Made by a program: the position numbers and the translations under genes. From assembly GCA_041389725.1 (NCBI GenBank), contig JAWKRG010000006.1, positions 1-64,000 of the forward strand: a DNA stretch of 64,000 bases, read 5' to 3'. A model generated the notes under the pieces. The model was not told the DNA's origin, did no database searches, and worked only from the letters and a program-made list of their open reading frames with translations. Of the stretch, positions 42,765 through 53,052 are shown one piece after another. Every line of letters begins with the position of its first letter. The first letter of the stretch is position 1. Origin of the DNA: Polyangiaceae bacterium (lineage in GTDB: Bacteria > Myxococcota_A > Polyangia > Polyangiales > Polyangiaceae).

Positions 42765-44969
42765 GTGACTGCGACCATCGAGAAGTTCCGTTACGACGAC
42801 GCCATCGTCCGCAAGTTCGCCTTTGCAACCATCGTCTGGGCCTTCGTGGGCACCCTGGCGGGATTGTGGGTGGCCTTGCTGATGGTGATGCCGTCACTGT
42901 CTTTCGACCTGCCGTTTCTGACCTTCGGGCGATTGCGGCCGCTGCATACCAACGCTGCCATCTTCGCGTTCGCCGGCAACGCGGTGTTCGCGGCGGTGTA
43001 CTACTCCAGCCAACGCCTGCTGAAGGCGCGAATGTTCAGCGACAAGCTGAGCGCGGCCCACTTCTGGGGTTGGCAAGGCATCATCGTCGCAGCGGCTGTG
43101 ACGCTGCCTCTGGGCTTCACCCAAGGCAAAGAGTACGCCGAACTCGAATGGCCGATCGACATCGCCATCGCGGTGGTGTGGGTCATCTTCGCGATCAACT
43201 TCTTCGGGACGATCGCCAAGCGGCGCGAACGGCATTTGTACGTCGCCATCTGGTTCTACATAGCGACGATCATTGCGGTCGCCATCCTGCACATCTTCAA
43301 CAGCTTGTCGATCCCGGCAGGTCCGCTGAAGAGCTACTCGATCTACGCTGGCGTCCAAGATGCGTTCATGCAGTGGTGGTACGGCCACAACGCCGTCGCC
43401 TTCTTCCTGACGACGCCCTTCCTCGGCCTGATGTACTACTTCCTGCCGAAGGCCGCGAACCGACCTGTGTTCTCCTACAGGCTGAGCATCTTGCACTTCT
43501 GGTCCTTGGTCTTCCTCTACATCTGGGCCGGACCGCACCATCTCCACTACACGGCTTTGCCCGAGTGGGCGTCCACCCTCGGTATGGTCTTCTCCGTCAT
43601 GCTGTGGATGCCCTCCTGGGGCGGCATGATCAACGGCCTGCTGACCCTGCGTGGCGCCTGGAACAAGGTCGCGCGGGACCCGGTCCTGAAGTTCTTCGTC
43701 GTGGGCGTGACTTTCTACGGCATGAGCACCTTCGAGGGACCGATGCTCAGCATCAAGAGCGTCAACGCTCTCTCCCACTACACCGATTGGACCATCGCCC
43801 ACGTGCACAGCGGGGCCTTGGGCTGGAACGGCTTCATGTCCTTCGGCTTGCTCTACTGGCTGGCGCCGAAGATCTTCCAGACCAAGCTCTGGTCCCGCAA
43901 GTTGGCCGAGCTGCACTTCTGGATCGGCACCCTCGGCATCCTCTTCTACATCGTCGCCATCTACGCCGCGGGCGTCACCCAGGGCTTGATGTGGCGCGCC
44001 TTCGACGAGACGGGTCGCCTGGCCTACCCCGACTTCGTCGAGACGGTGCTGCGCATCGTCCCGATGTACTGGGTTCGCGTCTTGGGCGGCACACTGTTCG
44101 TCACTGGCGTCACGCTCTGCCTGATCAACATGATCATGACCTGGAAGACCCGGCCGCAGACCTATGAAGATCCCGAGCACGAGGCGCCCGCCCTGACCAA
44201 GGACGAGCCCAAGGAGGAGAACAAGAGCAAGGGCTTCATGGATCTCGGCTGGCACCGCGTTTGGGAGCGTCGTCCCGTCACCTTCACCATCGGTGTCGTG
44301 GTTGCCGTGGCCGCCGCCTCTCTGTTCGAGATCATCCCGACCTTCTTGATTCGCTCCAACGTTCCGACCATCGCCAGCGTCAAGCCCTACACACCGCTCG
44401 AGCTAGCGGGTCGCGACATCTACGTGTCCGAGGGTTGCTACAACTGCCACTCTCAGATGGTGCGCCCCATCCGCGCGGAGACCGAGCGCTACGGCGAGTA
44501 CAGCAAGCCGGGCGAGTTCGTGTACGACCATCCGTTCCAGTGGGGCAGCCGCCGCATTGGTCCAGACCTGCACCGGGTTGGCGGCAAGTACCCGCACCTC
44601 TGGCACGTGCGTCACATGCAGGAACCCTCCAGCACGACCCAGGGGTCCCTCATGCCGCGCTACCCCTGGATGCTGACCGCGCCCCTGGACTTCTCCGTGA
44701 TTCAGTCACACGTGGATGCCCAAGCGATGATTGGCGTGCCCTACCCCGACGCCGTGCAGGGCAAGGCCGAAGGCATGGCGCGCGAGCAGGCCAAGGAGAT
44801 CGCCGACGCGATTGTCACCCAGGGCGGCCCCGCCGGCTTGGAAGACAAGAAGATCGTGGCGCTCATCGCCTATCTGCAGCGGCTGGGCACCGACATCAAA
44901 GCCGGCGCGACGGCCAGCGCTGGCGGTGGAAGCGACACCGTCGCGAGCACGAAAGCAGGAGCGCCGTGA
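42765..44969 (+). CDS. ccoNO: Fused cbb3 cytochrome c oxidase subunits I and II (CcoN-CcoO)
   Basis: One 734-residue reading frame joins both catalytic subunits. From GTG 42765 (VTATIEKFRYDD), CcoN has about twelve helices with haem and CuB ligands: His61 (PLHTNAAIF), YGHNAVAF, GPHHLHY and HVHSGALGWNGF. A charged linker (HEAPALTKDEPKEENKSKG) leads to a single helix (TIGVVVAVAAASLFEI) and CcoO with haem c motif CYNCH near residue 557 and an axial Met in GSLMPRY. It reduces O2 to water and pumps protons with high oxygen affinity. A longer start would overlap the divergent ATPase gene. Confidence 0.93.
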   Translation: MTATIEKFRYDDAIVRKFAFATIVWAFVGTLAGLWVALLMVMPSLSFDLPFLTFGRLRPLHTNAAIFAFAGNAVFAAVYYSSQRLLKARMFSDKLSAAHFWGWQGIIVAAAVTLPLGFTQGKEYAELEWPIDIAIAVVWVIFAINFFGTIAKRRERHLYVAIWFYIATIIAVAILHIFNSLSIPAGPLKSYSIYAGVQDAFMQWWYGHNAVAFFLTTPFLGLMYYFLPKAANRPVFSYRLSILHFWSLVFLYIWAGPHHLHYTALPEWASTLGMVFSVMLWMPSWGGMINGLLTLRGAWNKVARDPVLKFFVVGVTFYGMSTFEGPMLSIKSVNALSHYTDWTIAHVHSGALGWNGFMSFGLLYWLAPKIFQTKLWSRKLAELHFWIGTLGILFYIVAIYAAGVTQGLMWRAFDETGRLAYPDFVETVLRIVPMYWVRVLGGTLFVTGVTLCLINMIMTWKTRPQTYEDPEHEAPALTKDEPKEENKSKGFMDLGWHRVWERRPVTFTIGVVVAVAAASLFEIIPTFLIRSNVPTIASVKPYTPLELAGRDIYVSEGCYNCHSQMVRPIRAETERYGEYSKPGEFVYDHPFQWGSRRIGPDLHRVGGKYPHLWHVRHMQEPSSTTQGSLMPRYPWMLTAPLDFSVIQSHVDAQAMIGVPYPDAVQGKAEGMAREQAKEIADAIVTQGGPAGLEDKKIVALIAYLQRLGTDIKAGATASAGGGSDTVASTKAGAP

Positions 44970-45175
44970 GACTGTCGGACATCATGAGCGCGATGCAGCT
45001 TCACAGCTGGGCCGAGCTGGCACTGCTCGTGTTCCTGGCTGCGTTCGCCGCCATCGTCGTACATCTGCTCTCCCCCAAACGCCGCGCGGAGTTCGAACGC
45101 GCCGGCCGACTGCCCCTGGATGACTCCGAATTCGAAGAAGCCGACAAAACCGAAGGAACCCGCGATCATGGCTGA
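44966..45175 (+). CDS. ccoQ: cbb3 oxidase small subunit CcoQ
   Basis: The frame gives 69 residues from GTG 44966, which overlaps the ccoNO stop (GTGA) behind AGGAG. It has a single transmembrane helix (AELALLVFLAAFAAIVVHLL) followed by a polar acidic tail, typical of CcoQ. It stabilises the CcoP-complex association. It overlaps ccoP by 8 bp. Because CcoQ is very variable, the assignment rests mainly on position and topology. Confidence 0.85.
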   Translation: MRLSDIMSAMQLHSWAELALLVFLAAFAAIVVHLLSPKRRAEFERAGRLPLDDSEFEEADKTEGTRDHG

Positions 45176-45761
45176 ATCCGAAGCGAAAGCAGACGCCAAA
45201 GAGGCTCCCGTCGACAAAGACATGCTCATGGGCGACCACGAGTACGACGGGATTCAGGAGTACGACAATCCGCTGCCCATGTGGTGGACGTTGATTTTCT
45301 GGGGCAGCATGATCTTCGCGGTGGGCTACTACGGCTACTATCACTTTGCAGGGGGCAAAGGCGTGATTGCCACCTACGACGAAGAAGTCGCGGAAGCCGC
45401 GAAGAACGCACCTGCCGGCGCAGCCATGGACGAGGCTGCCTTGGCTGCGCTGGTCGCGGACGCGAACGCCACCGCCGAGGGCAAGACCGTGTTCGCCTCG
45501 CGCTGCGTGGCTTGTCACGGCCCCGAAGGCGGCGGCTTGGTTGGCCCCAATCTCACCGACCATCACTGGATTCACGGTGAGGGCAAGATGACGGACATTT
45601 ACAAGACCGTCAGCGAGGGTGTTGCCGCCAAGGGCATGCCGGCCTGGGCCAAGCAGCTGTCCCAGAAAGAGCTGCAGAACGTAACGGCGTACGTTGGGAC
45701 GTTGCGCGGCAAGATGGCAGCTGGCAAGCCTCCCGAGGGGACCGAATACAAGCCCAAGTGA
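45168..45761 (+). CDS. ccoP: cbb3 oxidase subunit III (CcoP), mono-haem form
   Basis: This 197-residue protein starts MAESEAKADAKEAPVDKD. After an N-terminal part ending in YDGIQEYDNPLPMWW, a single transmembrane helix (TLIFWGSMIFAVGYYGYYHF) anchors a periplasmic cytochrome domain. Only one haem c motif is present (CVACH near residue 113; axial Met in GMPAWA). Canonical CcoP has two. The protein is correspondingly short (usual about 280-320). It transfers electrons into CcoO. The gene overlaps ccoQ by 8 bp and is followed by ccoG after 7 bp. Confidence 0.9.
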   Translation: MAESEAKADAKEAPVDKDMLMGDHEYDGIQEYDNPLPMWWTLIFWGSMIFAVGYYGYYHFAGGKGVIATYDEEVAEAAKNAPAGAAMDEAALAALVADANATAEGKTVFASRCVACHGPEGGGLVGPNLTDHHWIHGEGKMTDIYKTVSEGVAAKGMPAWAKQLSQKELQNVTAYVGTLRGKMAAGKPPEGTEYKPK

Positions 45762-45768
45762 CCCTCCG

Positions 45769-47139
45769 ATGTCTGGCCCGCTACCCGCACAAGAACGAGT
45801 CCTCCCCACTCTGAATGCCGACGGGTCGCGACGCCGGGTTCGCCCCAAGCTCTACAAGGGCAAGTACTACCGGGCCCGCTTGATCACGGCGTGGGGGCTG
45901 ATCGCTCTCTTCGTCGCGCTGCCGTTCATCTACATCAATGGCAAGCCGGCGATCTTGCTCGACGTCGCGGCAAGGCGGTTCTCGCTCTTCGGGCGCACGT
46001 TCCTAGCCACGGACGGCATCCTCTTGATGCTGTTGATGATCACGATCTTCCTGAGCGTGATCTGGCTGACGGCTCTGGTGGGCCGGGCGTGGTGCGGCTG
46101 GGGCTGCCCCCAGACCGTGTACATGGAGTTCGTCTTCCGCCCGATCGAGCGCTTGTTCGAGGGCGACCGGGCCGCCCAAATGCGCCTCGACAAGCGGGGC
46201 GGCCTCTCGCTGCGGCGCTTGCTCAAGTACCCGGTCTTTCTGGTGCTCTCGGTATTCGTCGCAAACGTCTTTCTCGCCTACTTCGTGGGGGTGGAGCGAC
46301 TGTGGCTCTGGGTACGCCAGTCGCCCTACGAGCACCCGGTCGGGTTCTTGGTGATGGGGGTGACCGCGGCTCTGGTGATGTTCGACTTCGCCTACTTCCG
46401 CGAGCAGATGTGCACCGTGATCTGCCCCTACGCGCGCATTCAATCCGTGCTGCTCGATGATCGCTCCCTGATCGTCGGCTACGACGCCAGGCGGGGCGAG
46501 CCTCGCGTCAAGGGCAAGCCCAAAGAAGGCATGGGGGACTGCATCGACTGCAATGCATGCGTCGTGACCTGCCCGACCGGCATCGACATCCGCGAGGGGT
46601 TGCAGCTGGAGTGCATCACCTGCACGCAGTGCGTGGATGCCTGCGACTCGATCATGGACAAGATCGGGAAGCCCCGCGGGCTGGTGCGCTACAGCTCACA
46701 GACTTCGTTGGAGACCGGGAAAAAGACTCGAATCGCGCGGGTACGCGTCGTGATTTATCCGGTCCTGATCTTCGTGTTCGCCAGTGCCCTCGTCTTCTTC
46801 CTGATGCGGGGCGGCAGCGCGGACGTGACCGTGCTCCGCGGCATCGGTGCGCCTTACGTGCTACAGGCCGACAGCGTGCGAAATCAGCTCCGCATCAAGG
46901 TCGAGAATCGGACCTCCGACGACCACAAATACAAGGTGGAGCTGCTGGACGCTGCCGACGCTCAGCTGATCGCACCCGAGAACCCCTTGCCCGTGCGCGC
47001 CGGGCGCCACGAAACGACCAGCATCTTCGTGGTAGTACCGAAGGCGACCTTCAGCGCCGGCAAGCGAACCCTCAAGCTGCGCATTTCCGACGACGCCGAC
47101 TTCTCGACGGAGCGTACCTATCAGCTCCTCGGGCCCTGA
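45769..47139 (+). CDS. ccoG: cbb3 oxidase assembly ferredoxin-type protein CcoG
   Basis: The protein has 456 residues from ATG 45769 (MSGPLPAQERVLP). It has five or so membrane helices, the characteristic AWCGWGCPQTVYMEFVF motif, and two [4Fe-4S] sites as CIDCNACVVTCP and CITCTQCVDACD. The C-terminal periplasmic immunoglobulin-like domain (VTVLRGIGAPYVL) is typical. CcoG (RdxA) helps copper insertion into cbb3 oxidase. It starts 7 bp after ccoP and ends 3 bp before fixH. Confidence 0.93.
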   Translation: MSGPLPAQERVLPTLNADGSRRRVRPKLYKGKYYRARLITAWGLIALFVALPFIYINGKPAILLDVAARRFSLFGRTFLATDGILLMLLMITIFLSVIWLTALVGRAWCGWGCPQTVYMEFVFRPIERLFEGDRAAQMRLDKRGGLSLRRLLKYPVFLVLSVFVANVFLAYFVGVERLWLWVRQSPYEHPVGFLVMGVTAALVMFDFAYFREQMCTVICPYARIQSVLLDDRSLIVGYDARRGEPRVKGKPKEGMGDCIDCNACVVTCPTGIDIREGLQLECITCTQCVDACDSIMDKIGKPRGLVRYSSQTSLETGKKTRIARVRVVIYPVLIFVFASALVFFLMRGGSADVTVLRGIGAPYVLQADSVRNQLRIKVENRTSDDHKYKVELLDAADAQLIAPENPLPVRAGRHETTSIFVVVPKATFSAGKRTLKLRISDDADFSTERTYQLLGP

Positions 47140-47142
47140 GCC

Positions 47143-47652
47143 ATGACCCCTCCTCCCAAGGAAGACGACGAGCAAGGCGCCGGGATCTGGCCCTACGTGC
47201 CGGTTGCGCTCCTGGTCGCCACCCTGGCGGGCCTGGGCTTCATGATGCGCCTGGCGACCAATGATCCGCAGTTTGCGGTGGAGCGCGATTACTACAAGAA
47301 GGCCCTGGACTGGGACCAGACCCAAGCGCAAGCCGAACGCAATCGCAAGCTGGGCTGGCAGGTGTCGCTTTCTACCGAGGGCAATGCCGAGAGCACCGAG
47401 CTACGGGTGACGATTCGCGATGCCAAGGGTGCCGTGGTACCGGCAACGCGCGTGCGAGTCGAGGCCTTCTCGAACTTGGCGGCGGGTGCGCGGACCGATC
47501 TCGAACTGGGGCGCGTCGCTGACGGCGCGTTCTCCGCACGGATTGAACCCAAGCACTTTGGACTGTGGGAATTCCGCTTCGTCGTCGAAGCCCCGGGCGG
47601 CCCCTTCACCCAAATCCTTCGCCAGGACTTGAAGCCCGGGGGCGCGACGTGA
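47143..47652 (+). CDS. fixH: FixH family protein (CcoH)
   Basis: This 169-residue protein has one transmembrane segment (WPYVPVALLVATLAGLGFMM), then an FixH-type periplasmic domain with YYKKALDWDQTQAQAERNRKL and a beta-rich end. FixH/CcoH stabilises cbb3 oxidase and its CcoI copper pump. Start ATG 47143, three bases after ccoG. The stop overlaps the next gene's GTG start. Confidence 0.9.
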   Translation: MTPPPKEDDEQGAGIWPYVPVALLVATLAGLGFMMRLATNDPQFAVERDYYKKALDWDQTQAQAERNRKLGWQVSLSTEGNAESTELRVTIRDAKGAVVPATRVRVEAFSNLAAGARTDLELGRVADGAFSARIEPKHFGLWEFRFVVEAPGGPFTQILRQDLKPGGAT

Positions 47653-48365
47653 ACCCGACGGTGCTCGCGGGCGTCCTGGCTGCGAGCCTGCTCGGCAGCG
47701 TGCACTGCGTGGGCATGTGCGGCGGCTTCGTCGCCGTGTACTCCAACGAAGCCGAGGCTCCGTGGAAGATGCACTTGGCGTATCACCTCGCGCGGCTCAC
47801 AAGCTACGCGACCGTCGGCGCCATCTCTGGCGCAGTGGGCAATGCCGTGAACGCCGCTGGAGCGCGCCTAGGACTGGTGCAAGCGGCCGGCACCCTCGCC
47901 GCGGCGATCATGGTGCTGTGGGGTCTTTCGATCGTCAGCGCGGAACTTGGGCTGCGCGTTCCGCTGCCGAGTTTTGCCGAGCGGCTGGGCGCGGTCGCGC
48001 GCCGCGTGCTTGCGCCGCGCGGGCGTCCCCCCTTGCGCGCCGCTGCGGTGCTCGGACTCAGCACCACGCTCTTGCCGTGCGGATTCCTCTACGCCTTCTA
48101 CGTCGCCGCCGCCTCGGCGGGTTCCGCTCTGGGCGGCGCCAGCATCATGCTGGCCTTCTGGCTCGGCACGGTGCCGCTGCTCCTCGGCTTTGGAACCCTG
48201 CTCAGGCGCTTGTCCTTGGCGCTGCGCAGGCGCGTTCCCCTGCTCGGCGCGGTGGTGCTGCTCGCCTTGGGTTTCGCGCAGCTACTCGGCAGGGTGAACG
48301 TTCCCGCGCATGCGCTGTCCACGGGTGAGCATCCCCCGGGATGCCCCATGCACGGGGGCAAGTGA
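47649..48365 (+). CDS. SafE/TauE-like membrane protein in the cbb3 operon
   Basis: The protein has 238 residues from GTG 47649, in GTGA overlap with fixH. It contains HCVGMCGGFVAVY near the N-terminus and six or so hydrophobic segments, with STTLLPCGFLYAFYVAAASAG in the middle. It is a TauE/SafE family member of the sort regularly found between fixH and ccoI. It is proposed to help copper delivery or export, but this is not settled. The tail (GEHPPGCPMHGGK) holds a possible metal site. Overlaps ccoI by 4 bp. Confidence 0.88.
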   Translation: MNPTVLAGVLAASLLGSVHCVGMCGGFVAVYSNEAEAPWKMHLAYHLARLTSYATVGAISGAVGNAVNAAGARLGLVQAAGTLAAAIMVLWGLSIVSAELGLRVPLPSFAERLGAVARRVLAPRGRPPLRAAAVLGLSTTLLPCGFLYAFYVAAASAGSALGGASIMLAFWLGTVPLLLGFGTLLRRLSLALRRRVPLLGAVVLLALGFAQLLGRVNVPAHALSTGEHPPGCPMHGGK

Positions 48366-50794
48366 CTCAAAGCGCCATGCCCTACGCGGGCGAAACCAGC
48401 TCCGAGGTCGCGTGCACGCATTGCGGTCTCCCGGTCCCCAAGGATCGGCAACACGGGGAGGAGCATTCTTTTTGCTGCGAGGGCTGCAAGACGGTCTGGG
48501 CGGTGATCCGTGATGCAGGCCTGGATGGCTACTACGCGCACCGCAACGAGTTCGACGCCGACGTCGCGCCAGCGGCGGTCTCCAAAGAGAGCTACGCCGC
48601 CTTCGACGCCGAGGGAAGCTTGGAACAGTTCACTCGCTCCGCCTCGGACGGAACGCACAGCGCCGACGTCGTCGTGGAGAATCTGCATTGCGCCGCCTGC
48701 GTGTGGTTGGTGGAGCGCCTCGACCGCGTCGTGCCGGGTGTTCACGCCTCCGAGGTCAACTTGCCGGAGCGACGCGTGCGGGTGCGCTTCGACGCAGGCG
48801 CCGCCTCCCTGGGCGACGTCATGCGTGGCCTGGCTCGCCTCGGCTATCCCCCCCACTTGGCGGTGCAGTCCGACGCGCGCGTAGTGCGCACCCGCGAAGA
48901 CCGCGCCTTGTTGACACGCATCGGAGTCGCGGGCGCCTGCGCCGGCAACGTGATGATGATCGCCTTCGCGCTGTACAGCGGCGCCGACGCGCAGTGGGCG
49001 ACCTACTTCCGCTTCGCCGCCTTGCTTTTGGCGATTCCCGGCGTTTTCTGGGCCGGCGCGTCGTTCTTTCGCGGCGCCTGGTCCGCGTTGCGAGTGCGCG
49101 CGCCACACATGGATCTGCCCGTGAGCCTGGGGCTCATCGCCGGCTTCAGCTCCGGGGCCATCAACACGCTGCGCGGCAGCGGCGAGGTGTACTTCGACTC
49201 CGTCACCGCCATCGTGTTCCTGCTCTTGGTCGGGCGCTATCTCGAGCGGCGCCAACACCACGCCGCCGAGGGCGCACGCGAGCACGTGTCCGCGCTCTTT
49301 CCGCGCTTCGCCCGCGTCATCGAGGGAGCGGTTCGTCGCGACGTACTCCTCAACACCGTCACCCGCGGCATGCAGTTGGAAGTGCTGGCGGGCGAGACCT
49401 TTCCCGTGGATGGCGTCGTGACCGAAGGCGAATCGAGCGTCGACCTCTCGCCTCTCACCGGCGAAGCGCTGCCCCAAGACATCGCACCGGGCGGCGCGGT
49501 GTTCGCTGGAACTGCAAACTGCTCCGGGCCCGTCGTGCTATCCGCGACCGCGGTCGGTAGCGACACGCGTTTGGGCCGACTGCTCGAAGAACTGCGGCAC
49601 GCGGAGTCGCGACGAGCACCCATCCAACGCATCGCCGATCGCGCCGCGGGGCGATTCGTGCTGATCGTCATCGGCGTGGCGGTGCTCACCTTGCTGGTGT
49701 GGGCGCCCATCGACGCGTCGCGCGGCCTGCACAGTGCCATTGCGCTGCTGATCGTCACCTGCCCTTGCGCGCTCGGCCTGGCGACGCCCCTGGCCATGAG
49801 TGCCGCGATGGGGCGCGCGGCCCACCGCGGCTACCTGGTGCGGCACGGGGAAGCGCTCGAACGCCTGGCCGGCAAGGCCCTGATCGTGTTCGACAAGACC
49901 GGCACGCTGACGACGGCGCGTTTGAGGCGAGCCGAAGTGCTCGGCGATCCCGACGTGCTTCCGGCCGCGGCGGCGCTCGCCAGCCAGTCGCCGCATCCCA
50001 TCGCCCGCGCCCTGGCCGCCGACATCGAGATCGACGATCGCCTTCGCGTCGAGCAACGCACGACGGTCGTTGCCCAGGGCATGGCAGGCGAGGTCGACGG
50101 CGTCGAAGTATGCGTGGGACGACTGTCGTTTCTCACCGCCAGGGGCAAACGCATCGCGGAGGAGCTGCGCGAGAGCGCGCGACGGCAGCAAGCCCAAGGC
50201 AAGACCTGCACCTTCATCTCTCACGGGGACGACGTGACGACAGCGGTCGTCTTCGACGACACGCTTCGCCCTGAAACCCGCGACGTGCTCGCACGGCTAC
50301 ACGCCCATGGCCATGAGCTAGCCATCGTGTCCGGCGACAACACCGCCACCGTGCAGAGCTTGGCCGAGCGCTTGGGCGTGCCCTTCGCGTTCGTGCGCGG
50401 CGACGTCACGCCCGCGGACAAAGCGCGAGTGCTTCAGGAGCAGGGCCAGGCGCGGCCGGTGGTGATGGTCGGCGACGGCATCAACGACGCCGCTGCGTTG
50501 GCGACGGCGGGGGTCGGCATCGCCGTGCACGGCGGCGCAGAAGCGAGCTTGGCGGCCGCGGACGTGTACGTCACCACGCCTGGCCTCGCGACCCTGCCCG
50601 GTCTGTTTACGGGCGCGCGGCGCACCCTACGCGTCGTGAAGCGCAACCTCGGTCTGTCCTTGGCCTACAACCTCGTCTGCGCGAGCCTGGCCGTCACGGG
50701 AAACATCTCGCCTTTGCTGGCCGCCGTGCTAATGCCCTTGTCGTCCCTGACCGTCGTCATCAGCTCCTACCGCGCAAGGACCTTCGACTCGTGA
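48362..50794 (+). CDS. ccoI: Copper-transporting P-type ATPase CcoI
   Basis: The protein has 810 residues from GTG 48362 in GTGA overlap; ATG 48377 is an alternative. It has an N-terminal Cys zinc-like domain (CTHCGLPVP and FCCEGCKTVW), an HMA domain with HCAACVW, eight helices with CPC (LIVTCPCALGLATP), DKTGTLT, HP in SPHPIARALA and GDGINDAAALA. CcoI exports Cu+ for the CuB centre of cbb3 oxidase. It is coupled to ccoS by 4 bp. Motif set and order are complete. Confidence 0.93.
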   Translation: MTQSAMPYAGETSSEVACTHCGLPVPKDRQHGEEHSFCCEGCKTVWAVIRDAGLDGYYAHRNEFDADVAPAAVSKESYAAFDAEGSLEQFTRSASDGTHSADVVVENLHCAACVWLVERLDRVVPGVHASEVNLPERRVRVRFDAGAASLGDVMRGLARLGYPPHLAVQSDARVVRTREDRALLTRIGVAGACAGNVMMIAFALYSGADAQWATYFRFAALLLAIPGVFWAGASFFRGAWSALRVRAPHMDLPVSLGLIAGFSSGAINTLRGSGEVYFDSVTAIVFLLLVGRYLERRQHHAAEGAREHVSALFPRFARVIEGAVRRDVLLNTVTRGMQLEVLAGETFPVDGVVTEGESSVDLSPLTGEALPQDIAPGGAVFAGTANCSGPVVLSATAVGSDTRLGRLLEELRHAESRRAPIQRIADRAAGRFVLIVIGVAVLTLLVWAPIDASRGLHSAIALLIVTCPCALGLATPLAMSAAMGRAAHRGYLVRHGEALERLAGKALIVFDKTGTLTTARLRRAEVLGDPDVLPAAAALASQSPHPIARALAADIEIDDRLRVEQRTTVVAQGMAGEVDGVEVCVGRLSFLTARGKRIAEELRESARRQQAQGKTCTFISHGDDVTTAVVFDDTLRPETRDVLARLHAHGHELAIVSGDNTATVQSLAERLGVPFAFVRGDVTPADKARVLQEQGQARPVVMVGDGINDAAALATAGVGIAVHGGAEASLAAADVYVTTPGLATLPGLFTGARRTLRVVKRNLGLSLAYNLVCASLAVTGNISPLLAAVLMPLSSLTVVISSYRARTFDS

Positions 50795-50976
50795 GCGTGC
50801 TCTACATCGTCTTCCCGGTGGCCATCGTCATCGCGCTCTTGTTCGTGCTGGCGTTCGCCTGGGCGAGCCGCCGCGGTCAGTTCGACGATCTGGAGACCCC
50901 CGCCGTTCGCATCCTCCTGGACGACGAGCCGCGTCCCCGCCGAGCCGCAGATCCAGCGCGCAAGAACGGCGCCTGA
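50791..50976 (+). CDS. ccoS: cbb3 oxidase maturation protein CcoS
   Basis: The gene gives 61 residues from GTG 50791 in GTGA overlap with ccoI. The one transmembrane helix (VLYIVFPVAIVIALLFVLAF) is followed by a short polar tail with the family pattern GQFDDLETPAVRIL. CcoS is needed for cofactor insertion in cbb3 oxidase. It closes the operon; the palindromic site at 50978 starts right at its stop. Confidence 0.92.
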   Translation: MSVLYIVFPVAIVIALLFVLAFAWASRRGQFDDLETPAVRILLDDEPRPRRAADPARKNGA

Positions 50977-50977
50977 C

Positions 50978-51031
50978 GCAATTTTTGCGCAAACGGCGAC
51001 TGCAAACCCGCATAAATGCCGCGAATATTGC
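50978..51031. promoter_or_regulatory. Two GCAA-N3-TTGC-type sites before the NtrC-like regulator
   Basis: GCAATTTTTGC (50978-50988) is a perfect palindrome. GCGAATATTGC (51021-51031) matches with one change; the centres are 43 bp apart, about four helical turns. They lie in the 127-bp gap before the response regulator start and suggest autoregulation or control by another factor. Confidence 0.4.
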
Positions 51032-51103
51032 TCGGCATGCCAAGTGCACGTATTGCCCCGTCGCGCATAGTCTGCGTTACCAGAACAAGGAAGCAGGTGT
51101 CAC

Positions 51104-52516
<1,413 letters not shown>

Positions 52517-52537
52517 GCGGGCGACGAGGGGAGCTCG

Positions 52538-52993
52538 ATGACCATTTTCAAGAACATATTGGTGCCGGTGGACTTCTCCGACGGCTCCTGCGCTGCGCTC
52601 AAGCTCGCCCTGGAGCTAGGGAAGGCCTTCGACGCCCACATCCGCGTGTTGCACGTATGGCAACCACCGGAGTTCGCCGGCGCAGATCTGATGGTCCTGG
52701 CCCACTCCGACGGACTCAGCATCGGTGAATACGGCCAGCAAAAGGCCGCCGAAGCCATGGAACAACTGCTCGACAAGTGCGGGGCGAGCGCCGCCGTGGA
52801 TACCTCGGTCACCATCGGCGATCCGCGCTACGCGATCGTCGACCTAGCGGACTCGCTTCACGCGGATCTGATCGTCATGGGCACCCAAGGCCGCACCGGC
52901 CGCGCCCGGATGTTCGCGGGCAGCGTGGCGGAGGCAGTCGTGCGCCGCGCGCACGTGCCGGTGTTGACGGTGCACAAGCCGCAGCCGCAATAG
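52538..52993 (+). CDS. Universal stress protein
   Basis: The protein has 151 residues from ATG 52538 after a purine-rich GAGGGGAG. It is a single UspA domain with VPVDFSDGSCAALKLALELG at the start and the ATP loop GTQGRTGRARMFAGSVAEAVV at the end. It follows the response regulator by 21 bp and so may be in its operon. Usp proteins promote survival in stationary or low-oxygen conditions. The convergent second usp gene ends 60 bp away. Confidence 0.92.
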   Translation: MTIFKNILVPVDFSDGSCAALKLALELGKAFDAHIRVLHVWQPPEFAGADLMVLAHSDGLSIGEYGQQKAAEAMEQLLDKCGASAAVDTSVTIGDPRYAIVDLADSLHADLIVMGTQGRTGRARMFAGSVAEAVVRRAHVPVLTVHKPQPQ

Positions 52994-53052
52994 ACGAGGT
53001 CTGGCGCGGGATCCGCGCGCATGCGCGAATAGCGAGCAGCCCTAACCCGCCG

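Noticed and set aside
53019..53036. CGCGCATGCGCG palindrome between two convergent usp genes
   Set aside because: Simple alternating CG sequence in high-GC DNA with no T-run; too weak for a terminator or site call.
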